From Irineochytrium annulatum (taxonomy: Eukaryota; Chytridiomycota; Chytridiomycetes; Chytridiales; Chytridiaceae): a stretch of DNA of 26,160 nt. A model generated the notes under the pieces. The model did no database searches, had not been told where the DNA came from, and saw only the letters and a list, made by a program, of their open reading frames with translations. The stretch lies in contig JADGJL010000297.1 in assembly GCA_027600665.1 (NCBI GenBank), positions 1 through 26,160 of the forward strand, in the 5' to 3' direction. This document shows, one piece after another, positions 19,138-26,160 of this stretch (the stretch's first letter is position 1; each line of letters begins with the position of its first letter). The translations under genes and the position numbers were made by a program.

Positions 19138-20235
19138 ATGTTCATCACGTCGATCATCCTCCTCGCGCTCCTCCCGTCGTTCATCCTCGGCCTCATAGTC
19201 TATTTCTACCTCCAAATATCACCCACCGCACGGCAATCGTTCCTGCCACACGCCCTGCGCACGCGCGGATCCGCGGTGGAAAAGAAGGGGAAGGACGGCC
19301 AGCAGGCGCCACGGATCCTGGTGGCAGTCGCGCACCCGGACGACGAGTGCTACTTCTTCGGACCCGCGATTTTGGGGCTGGTGGAAGCGTGCAAGGCTGC
19401 GAGGGGGGGTAAGGGGACCAAGGGACGGCCGGAGGTGTTTGTGCTGTCGTTGTCGAATGGTGCGTCGTGGATCCAAGTTGGAGGAGTGTGAATGCTCAGT
19501 GGCTGACCAGAATAAATGATTGTCAGGGAACGCGGATGGGATCGGCGCAAAGAGGGAGAAGGAGATAGTAACCAGTTGTGAGGTTTTGGGTGTGCCAAAG
19601 GCGAATGTGACGGTGTTGAATGATCCGTAAGTCCTCATGACCGTTGATCGTGGACTTACGGCCTTTATACAACAGACGCATGCAGGATGGAATGAATATC
19701 TGGTGGAAAGAAGCCGAGGTAGCAGAAGTCGTCGCTAAGCACTGCACGGCCAACGCGATAACTGCGGTGAGGCTCGCTCTCTGCAGTTCAGAACGAGCGG
19801 TTTTTTCCTGTCACTACTAACGCCGCCCTTTCCGCACTTCAGATCATAACATTCGACTCGAAAGGCGTCTCCTCGCACCCGAACCACCGCGCCGTCTATT
19901 TCGGCGTCCGCTATCTAACACGGACCATGAAATCTCCACCAAAAGCTTACGCGCTCGCCTCCGTGCCCCTCCTGCGCAAGTTCACGTCCTTCATCGATCT
20001 GGCGCCCACGTTGTCCTCGTTTCTGCCATATATCATCATGAGCATGTATTCGCAGGCGAAGGCGAGCGCGTTTGGTGGGAAGGTGGAAAGGGCGCTGTTC
20101 CTGGCGTCCCCTGGGCAGGTCATGGCGGTCCGTAGGGCGATATTGGCGCACCGAAGCCAGCTAGTATGGTTTAGATACTTGTACATGGTGTTTTCGAGGT
20201 ACATGATGACGAACGAGCTGGTGGAAATGCGGTAG
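19138..20235 (+). CDS. GPI12: N-acetylglucosaminylphosphatidylinositol de-N-acetylase (PIG-L/GPI12)
   Basis: Four exons, 19138-19459, 19527-19626, 19676-19766 and 19843-20235, join in phase to 301 aa, close to yeast Gpi12 (about 304). The first 25 residues (MFITSIILLALLPSFILGL...) form one membrane anchor, and the catalytic domain follows on the cytoplasmic side of the ER. The zinc-binding signature AHPDDE is at residues 65-70 and the distal HPNH at 183-186, both typical of the LmbE/PIG-L fold. Further family motifs are LSLSNGNADGIG, FDSKGVSSHPNH and a basic, hydrophobic C-terminus. The enzyme removes the acetyl group from GlcNAc-PI, the second step of GPI-anchor synthesis. It is divergent from bL17m. 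Confidence 0.93.
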
Positions 20236-21410
20236 ATGTCTACGGTGGAGGGTGGTCGGTTTAATTGACGCGTTTTTGCACACACGCGATAGCAAGGGAG
20301 GCACAGATTATTCGCATGCACAAATACGCTGCCAGCATCCATGACGCAATTGTATGGCCACAGGACCAAGGTGACGACGGCAACTACCGCAACTAAGATC
20401 AGGCCTGCGATGGCGGAGTCTCGTTAACCACGTTCGTACGGCCTAGCGAACGGCTGCCTACCACGACCACGACAACCACCGGTCGGAGCAATCAGCCGAG
20501 CTCAGGCCCTCACGACACAGAGTTCGAGGTTCGCCCTGGAACGTGAACTCTATCAGAAACGCGAGGCGACGTCCCCCGCCTGGAGGAGTGCGACGTGCTG
20601 CTTCTACAGAAGACAAGGATGTGAAGTGGCCTCTTTGAGAGAATCGCGCAATGGGTTTGGACGGGAGCGGCCTGGTGGGTCCATCTAGGCGATTCACAAG
20701 GCACTGAGATTTACGGGTCATCGCGACCGTCTATCCTTCTCGAACAGCGGTAGACGATGAGAATTGTACTCTTGATCATCGCGTAAACATGATGCACGAT
20801 GTATGTATATGGGCACCACCAGGCTTCCACGCACTGCGGGTGTCAAAGTTTCTATCCTAATTTTGCTCCTTATCAACCACGTAACATCCCCACAGTTTTA
20901 TCGTCCTGAAGCCAAAACAAGGCAATTAAAACTTGTGGTTTTATTTGCCCATGCTCTCGCCAATTATGATATGCGTTGCGCTACGAGGTACGGGTCCAAT
21001 GCAATTATGGGAGAGAACGCGGATCGCCGGCGGAAGTGAAGGACTGATAGAAGAGACGGGCCAAGAGCTAGTACGGGTCAACGCGCAAAAACAATGTTTC
21101 AGGAGAGTGTATGAAGAGGAGTCGGAGGCGGAAAGCGGCAAAGGGGAAAAGAAATGGAGGTGCGAATGAAATCGAGAGTAAATAAAGCACAAAACCTGTA
21201 AATATGGTGTACACAACGGAAACTATAGGAAAGAAGACACAGACATGCCATTACACCCCACTCGAACCCGTATGCACAATGATTAACACCCCAGATGCGA
21301 ATGCGTACATGTCGTGCGTGCAAGGACCTTAATATAACATGCTGAATGCTTCCAAACGCATCCCCAACCTATACGTGTCCTCATTACATCGATGACCCAC
21401 GCCGCCCACA
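20236..21410. other. Long gene-poor region between GPI12 and the minus-strand acidic gene
   Basis: No gene can be supported in these 1,175 bp. Three features were seen. On the minus strand near 20405-20345 a frame encodes a strong membrane-like helix (GLILVAVVAVVTLVLWPYNC), preceded by a splice-like GTAGGC...GTTAAC...CGCAG, without a start that stays in phase. On the minus strand at 20721-20458 an ATG opens an 87-codon Arg/Ser-rich frame. On the plus strand at 20933-21169 a 78-codon frame with a charged end (EEESEAESGKGEKK) is followed 11 bp later by AATAAA at 21181. The region looks AT-richer than its surroundings. It lies between the 3' ends of two convergent genes. Confidence 0.4.
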
Positions 21411-22199
21411 TCAATACACCTCCACCAACAACTCTGCCAGCTCCTCCACCGCAATCGTCAACCCCATGCTCATGAGCAAGCTCGACTCGATCTCGACCTG
21501 CAGGTCCTGCACCTCCTCCACCTCCTTGTCCCAACCCTTCCTGTTATACCCACCCGGCCCGCTCTCCCCCAAATCCAACCCGTCGCCCCTAATGATCTCG
21601 GATGCGAGCGCGGCGCACATCTGGAGGACCAGCCTGCAGACTTTCGCGATGGTGGGGCGGAGGGAGAGGGTGGAGGATAAGAGGGCGGACGCCGATATCG
21701 ACACCATCGCGCGACCCCTCGCGTCGTCGTCCTCATCAGAGACGGTGACGGTTGGGTGGCGATGCGGTGTGTGGGGGATCGGCGCCAGATCCTCCCGCGC
21801 GTCAAGATCCGTCAGCGTCGCGCCACCGTGGTCGTTCTCGGCGACCACGGGCATCGAGATCGTGACGGGGAATACGGTTGCGTTGGAAGGGTATGCGGAC
21901 GGCGCGATGTTGATGAGGAGGGACAAGGTGGGCGACACGTCGATGGAGAGCAAGGAGGCCTCCATCCTCGGACTTGGATGAGGGACCCTCTGCCGCTTTA
22001 CAAGATCCATGGATGCAACGCTCGTTCCATCGTCGGCGTCGTGATCCAGATCGAGATCCGGTGGCGCCCTCCGCCTTGTCGTGGTGGATGCGGGCTTGCG
22101 TGGTTCGAGGAACTCAATGTCGGAGTCGAAGGCGTCACTGTCCAGGTCGGCGGCCGGGTCGACGGTCTCCCAGTCGTCGTCTGTGTCGGAGTGTGCCAT
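21411..22199 (-). CDS. Acidic protein of unknown function
   Basis: A single uninterrupted frame of 262 codons runs from the ATG at 22199 (MAHSDTDDDWETVDPAADLD) to TGA at 21413-21411. The frame extends upstream to 22385 without an ATG, so I use 22199. The first 65 residues are strongly acidic and probably disordered, with SDIEFLEP and two basic patches (TTTRRRAPPD; VKRQRVPHPSPR). The middle carries hydrophobic segments (SLLSIDVSPTLSLLINIAPS; LSSTLSLRPTIAKVCRLVLQMCAALASEII). The C-terminus is helical and acidic (VEEVQDLQVEIESSLLMSMG; AVEELAELLVEV). I recognise no domain. The DDDWETV motif near the start resembles an Atg8-interacting (LIR/AIM) sequence. Long frames on the opposite strand are GC-driven shadows with poorer composition. 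Confidence 0.55.
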   Translation of the reverse strand: MAHSDTDDDWETVDPAADLDSDAFDSDIEFLEPRKPASTTTRRRAPPDLDLDHDADDGTSVASMDLVKRQRVPHPSPRMEASLLSIDVSPTLSLLINIAPSAYPSNATVFPVTISMPVVAENDHGGATLTDLDAREDLAPIPHTPHRHPTVTVSDEDDDARGRAMVSISASALLSSTLSLRPTIAKVCRLVLQMCAALASEIIRGDGLDLGESGPGGYNRKGWDKEVEEVQDLQVEIESSLLMSMGLTIAVEELAELLVEVY

Positions 22200-23391
22200 G
22201 CGTGCTTCGTAGGGGAACGTGGAGGAGAGGGTGCGATAAACGTTGAACGGGGGCGCGAGAGTTGAGGCTCTGCACGAGGAATTCCGTGATATGCGGTGGT
22301 TATGGCGTGCCTGCTGCGTTCCGGGGACGGCCGAGTATCGGTCGATACTTATCCGACCGCTTCCGATAAGAGATCTGATTGACAACTTTGGTGGCCCGGT
22401 GCGCCCGGGCTTCCAGCGGGACCTCGTGCCAGCGCCTCGGAGGTTTCAACGACCCAGCCGCGCAAGACACCGGCCCCGCGTGGGTTGCCCCATTTACATC
22501 ACACCTCCGATTGGCACAAGGAAGCCAAACGAGTTGTCCTGCGAGCCGTCAATCGACAATGGGGGGGGACTTCGTCGGCGACGGAAACCATGGGCGGCTG
22601 AAGCACCGGATCAGCTGAAGGAACATCAACATCGGCATTTGGCATGCTTTTGAATCCTGCAGGTGCCCGCCGCGCTCCGCGTTATCTGCCCCCGCCTTAC
22701 TATGTTATTTCCACAGGTGTGGCGGATTGTGGTTCGGAGTATGAATTGTGGTTCGCATTTTTGTTTTTTCTTAAAGGAGCAGATAGAGCGATCGGCGATA
22801 CCAGGCTGACCTCAGCGAACACGCACACAAATGCACGTTTTCGCTTTGGCTGTCGACATTTAGATTGATCGGACGTGAGCGGCGGACATTTGGAACGTGG
22901 ATTGGCAAAGCTAAGCTTCCTTGTCAAGACCTGTGGAGGCCTATAGGTGGGCAGATCAAGAGCTCGATTGCTTGTTCGCAGGTACCAGACCGCCGTTTAG
23001 GAAGCGGAATCGACAGGTATGTTGGTTCGATGGTGGCAGTTTGACATGCGGACGTTGGCGTTCGAACAGTGGAAGTCCGGAAGTCCGTTCGGCGAGGGTA
23101 GATATCCCTCGCATCCAGCATTCAACCCACACTTGAACAAGCTCTGGTTGCCAATTCCAAAGTCTCACACTGTCAGGCATCGCGCCGGTATTTAATTCCC
23201 TAACGCGGTCTGACAGCACTTCATGTGATGTAAGTTCCTTGCTCACAGTGCAAGTAAGCAAATGTCTGAACTATTTTAGTCTTTGGACAGCATGCTTCAA
23301 AATCTCCCTTCCCATGTTCCTTATAAGCCATCAACTCCTCACATCAGCCCACCCACCGTCGCCGCTCTTTCAACCCTCATCAAATATAACA
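22200..23391. other. Gene-poor region upstream of the acidic gene and downstream of FAHD1-like gene
   Basis: About 1.2 kb without a supported gene. It should contain the promoter of the minus-strand gene at 22199 and the 3' UTR of the FAHD1-like gene (stop at 23392). The best coding candidate is a small minus-strand frame starting at the ATG at 22645 (MPNADVDVPSADPVLQPP), which runs into an eight-C tract (plus-strand G8 at 22561-22568). After the tract a different frame reads QDNSFGFLVPIGGVM and stops. Frames of 70-100 codons at 22921-23136 (+) and 22956-23261 (-) look like chance. Confidence 0.4.
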
Positions 23392-24332
23392 TCACTTCCC
23401 GCACCCATACATCCCCATCCCCGGTCGATCCACCACCCCAAACTTAATCGTCGCCACATCCCTTCCACCCACACCCAACCCGGCTGTGATGCTCTGCCCC
23501 GCCTTGATGGGCCCGACTCCGCTTGGTGTCCCCGTCAAGATCACGTCCCCGCGCTCCAACTTCATGATCCCGCTCACGTGCGCCACCAGGTCGGGGACGG
23601 CAAAAATCATGTCCGAGGTTGAGCCGTCCTGCTTGCGCGCGCCATCCACGTCGAGCCAGAGGCGTGCGGAATTCGGGTTCGGGACCGATGAGCGCGGGAT
23701 GAAGTCGCTGATCGGTGTCCTTCAGTAGCCAGAAAGCGTGAGATTGCGAAAGGAGAGCAGGGAAGTGAAGGTAGGTACCAAGTGTCAAAGCCCTTCGCAG
23801 CGGACCAGGGTTTGCCTTCCTTCTTGGCAAGATCCTGGAGGGAACGGCCGGTGACGTCGATGCCGAGGACGTAGCCCTGCGGGATTACGCGAGTTAATAT
23901 CCAGTCCACACGAACCACAACACGCGAAGCATGCAGATCATACCTCAATGTAGTCCATCGCGTCCTCCCGCTTGACATCCCGCCCGTTCTTTCCAATTAC
24001 TGAGCATCGACAAATGTTAGAAGTCAGGTTTACAATGAAAAAATAACGATGAACAGCCGGCTCACCAAGCCCAAGCTCAACCTCATGGTGAACCGTCACG
24101 CCTTTGGGGATCTCAATGCTCCCACCCTGAAGGAGGTAGCTGCTCGGCGGCTTCAAGAAGAAAAACGGGCTCTTCGGAACCGCGTTTCCGAGCCTGTAAA
24201 CAAACAGCGGAACATGAGCAAGGTAAAGTAGGATCTATGCAAATAAACTCACTCCTTCGCGTGCTCTGCATAGTTCCTCCCAATAGCCACGATCTTACGC
24301 CCGAACTGATAAAACAGGTGGATCGGCTGCAT
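23392..24332 (-). CDS. FAH-family hydrolase, FAHD1-like (acylpyruvase / oxaloacetate decarboxylase)
   Basis: Five exons, 24332-24253, 24193-24066, 23999-23944, 23876-23779 and 23719-23392, join in phase to 229 aa, near human FAHD1 (about 224). The fumarylacetoacetase-like fold is shown by [29 protein letters not shown], the metal-binding HHEVELGLV (Glu64, Glu66) with Asp95 in [24 protein letters not shown], and [19 protein letters not shown]. The E-x-E...D spacing (31 residues from Glu64 to Asp95) fits the Mg2+ site. Family members cleave acylpyruvates and decarboxylate oxaloacetate, in mitochondria in animals. No clear presequence is seen here, so location is uncertain. The gene is divergent from the VMA22-like gene, with 50 bp between ATGs. 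Confidence 0.9.
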
Positions 24333-24382
24333 CCTTGCCAGTGTCTGCTTGAACGGCGTCTAATTTCGTCGCTTCCACGAAA
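24333..24382. promoter_or_regulatory. Very short bidirectional promoter, FAHD1-like / VMA22-like
   Basis: Only 50 bp lie between the divergent ATGs at 24332 (minus) and 24383 (plus). Both transcripts must start within this interval or inside each other's 5' region. No TATA element is visible. Confidence 0.5.
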
Positions 24383-25076
24383 ATGCTGGCCTCGATCTCC
24401 GTCACGCCGACGCTCCTGGACGGCGTGGATGCCTACCTGACCGCCCGGGACGACATGGCCGCCAATTTGGCGGAGGGATTCTGGTCGCTTGCTCAGGCGA
24501 AATACACGATGGGCCCCGGGAAGATTGGGCGGGGTTCATATGATTTCAGGATGAAGGCTTCGACGACGTTGTGAGCATTCTTGGATCTGCTTGATATATC
24601 CATTTTTAGGTGCTTCATGTTAATGACGATGTTGGACTAGGGAGTGGGATGGAGACGTGCCGACGATCGTGTTTGGGCGGCCCATTGGCGCGGCGGCGCC
24701 GGCCGCTGAACGGAAGGAGGAGGCAAGCGAGGAGTTGGTGACGGACGAGAAGGTGGACGAGCTAGCGTCCACCCTCCGACGCCGGGTGGGATTTGAGGAG
24801 AAGAACAGGGACACGGATGAGAAGAATGCGGACGGCGAAAATGTGGACGGGACGACCGACAATGCGAAAGCGATGCCGACGGAGGGGGAGACGGCGGAGC
24901 AGAAGAAGAAGAAGAAGAAGGCCGACGCGCCCCTGGCGGATCCCGTCTCGTGGTTCGGGATCCTGGCTCCGCCGCATTTAAGGTCGGCACAGGCGTCATT
25001 CAAGCAGGCGCTCGACAGAATGGTAGCGCTCACGGCCCTGACGAGGGAGTTGGAGGGGATGGCCGAGTCCGAGTAG
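24383..25076 (+). CDS. VMA22: V-ATPase assembly factor, Vma22/CCDC115-like
   Basis: Two exons, 24383-24570 and 24641-25076, join in phase across a 70-nt intron (GTGAGC...GACTAG) to 207 aa. The N-terminal helix (LLDGVDAYLTARDDMAANLAEGFWSLAQAKYTMG) and the C-terminal DPVSWFGILAPPHLRSAQASFKQAL, near residues 160-190, are the two conserved blocks of the CCDC115/Vma22 family. The latter has the signature WFGxLxPPxLRxAQxxF. Between them is an acidic and Lys-rich low-complexity linker (EQKKKKKKADAP). Vma22 works with Vma12 and Vma21 in the ER to assemble the Vo sector of the vacuolar proton pump. Length is close to other members (about 180 aa). An upstream AG near 24609 could serve as an alternative acceptor, but it would break the frame. 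Confidence 0.82.
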
Positions 25077-25332
25077 GAGGCTACACATCGATTCAAGGGC
25101 TGAAATGAATTCTTGCATGTAATATTTGTTGTAATATATGAGAAGGCTTGCTATTTACAGATGTGTACTCGTGGAGCATTCAATGAATGTGGTTGGACTT
25201 GGAGGGGAAAGCTGGCTGCTGCCGGGTTTTGACAATTACCATTAAAAAAATCTAATTGGAGGCACTTGCTTACAACAACAAAGAGAATACAATACAAAGA
25301 CCACCTCATCATCTACAAGAACACAACTCGGT
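25077..25332. other. Convergent 3' region between VMA22-like and EMAPII-like genes
   Basis: An AT-rich 256-bp spacer lies between two convergent stop codons and contains runs such as ATTAAAAAAATC and TGTAATATATG. It presumably supplies 3' UTRs and polyadenylation sites for both genes. No canonical AATAAA was found on the plus strand. Confidence 0.4.
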
Positions 25333-26160
25333 TTATTTAATCGAACCCCCCGTAATGCTCTTCACGCTCACCTCCCCCTTCTCGGTCCGCAACACGTTTA
25401 CCCGCCTAACGCCTTGATCCGCAACCGCAAAGCACGCCCTCTTACTCCCATCGACCGTCAGCTTCGGTTGCACACCCTCCCACACCTTCTTCTTTGGGTT
25501 CAGTTGTGAAAAGTCCGTGCCAATGTGCGTGTCGAACCAGGCCCGGTCGCCTGGTGCGGAGCCTTTGGGTGCATCGAGAAGCTCAGTCTTGGTACCATCC
25601 GAGGACGTCGCGGCCAAGACCATCGCCTGCGACTCGACACCGCGGAGGCTGTTCATCAGAAGTAAGAAATGTGAATAGGCCCTAATAGGACGTGACGCGA
25701 CGAAAACTTACGGTTGCGGCTTCAGGTTGCAGAGCAGCACCACCATGCGATCTTGTAGCTCAGACCTAATCATATTACCTTATGTTAGTCTAGTTCCGCA
25801 AAATTCACAACTAATGCTACTTACTCTTTGAAGTATTTCACCAGTCCGGAGACAACTGTCCGCGGCTTCCCCTCGCCCACATCCACCTGTTCGACGTAAA
25901 GCGCGTCCGCTTGCGGGTGCTTCTGAACGCTTAAAATCTTGCCAACCCTCAAGTCGAGCCTCTCGGGCTCAGGAGGGCCAAGCTCGGCTTGAAACCCACA
26001 AAGTCAACAAAGATCGTTCACTAAGTACACAAAGGGCGAGCGCACGAACCTGCATCCGGCGCCGCGGCCTTGTCCTTGCCTTTGTCCTTCTTCTCCTCTT
26101 TCTTCCCCTTCTCCGCCTTCTCGGCCTTCGCGCCGCCTTTCCCACTCTCAGCCCCCGCCC
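25333..26160 (-). CDS. EMAPII-type tRNA-binding protein (Arc1p/AIMP1-like), 5' part outside window
   Basis: Four exons are visible: 26160(cut)-26050, 25987-25825, 25765-25712 and 25648-25333, in phase, giving 213 residues to the TAA. The first visible part is a Lys/Glu/Ala-rich linker ([20 protein letters not shown]). The OB-fold tRNA-binding domain follows: [66 protein letters not shown]. It ends in the EMAPII-like C-terminal extension with [29 protein letters not shown]. Proteins of this class hold aminoacyl-tRNA synthetases together and present tRNA to them (Arc1p in yeast, AIMP1 in animals). The same module also ends some tyrosyl- and methionyl-tRNA synthetases. The basic linker favours Arc1p/AIMP1, but without the N-terminus a synthetase cannot be excluded. 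Confidence 0.88.

Noticed and set aside
21346..22265. Long plus-strand frames (211 and 169 codons) opposite the acidic protein gene
   Set aside because: They mirror the minus-strand frame and have Ser/Arg/Cys-rich shadow composition. The minus frame has the better start and a coherent acidic/hydrophobic pattern.
22561..22568. G8 tract as a programmed frameshift site
   Set aside because: There is no conserved gene on either side, so a sequencing or assembly artefact or non-coding DNA is simpler.
1..26160. Mobile elements, CRISPR arrays or a defence-type gene cluster
   Set aside because: No transposase, reverse transcriptase, terminal repeats or spaced direct repeats were seen. The recognised genes are ordinary eukaryotic housekeeping or flagellar/centriolar genes.

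Overview
The window is nuclear DNA of a fungus. It has dense, intron-rich genes (introns mostly 35-70 nt, GT...AG, with CTAAC/CTGAC-like branch sites), short intergenic spaces, AATAAA signals and no bacterial operon logic. Two genes narrow the lineage. One is a radial-spoke-head RSPH10B-like MORN protein of motile 9+2 axonemes. The other is a complete PLK4/SAK kinase, the centriole-duplication kinase. Fungi that have lost flagella lack both, so the source is most likely a zoosporic (flagellated) fungus such as a chytrid or relative. This is an inference from gene content; no rRNA is present.

Layout. 1-1050 (-): 5' part of an acidic, proline-rich, transcription-factor-like gene, cut by the window edge. 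1571-4434 (-): RSPH10B-like gene, 11 exons, 796 aa. 4566-11256 (+): DNA topoisomerase II, about 32 exons, about 1,762 aa, with a fragmented and internally duplicated C-terminal domain. 11257-12134: mostly unassigned; a small spliced minus-strand gene is possible. 12135-13442 (-): F-box protein with Leu-rich segments. 14200-16699 (+): PLK4. 16932-17436 (+): mitochondrial Fe-S assembly factor ISA2. 17526-19041 (-): mitochondrial ribosomal protein bL17m. 19138-20235 (+): GPI12/PIG-L de-N-acetylase. 21411-22199 (-): unrecognised acidic protein. 23392-24332 (-): FAHD1-like acylpyruvase. 24383-25076 (+): VMA22/CCDC115-like V-ATPase assembly factor. 25333-26160 (-): C-terminal part of an EMAPII/Arc1p/AIMP1-type tRNA-binding protein, truncated by the window edge.

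There is no operon. Three head-to-head pairs (RSPH10B/TOP2, bL17m/GPI12, FAHD1/VMA22) are separated by only 131, 96 and 50 bp between start codons, so they probably share bidirectional promoters. Functional themes are flagellum/centriole (RSPH10B, PLK4), mitochondrion (ISA2, bL17m, probably FAHD1) and housekeeping (TOP2, GPI12, VMA22, tRNA-binding protein). I found no gene cluster that forms a convincing undescribed system. The strongest unusual signals are the exon-cassette duplication in the TOP2 tail, a GC-AG intron in TOP2, the very short PLK4 linker without the usual degron, and palindromic candidate regulator sites upstream of the partial transcription-factor-like gene. Exon coordinates were worked out by hand from splice signals and reading phase. 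Each main multi-exon model closes to a whole number of codons, but individual boundaries in low-complexity parts are uncertain.
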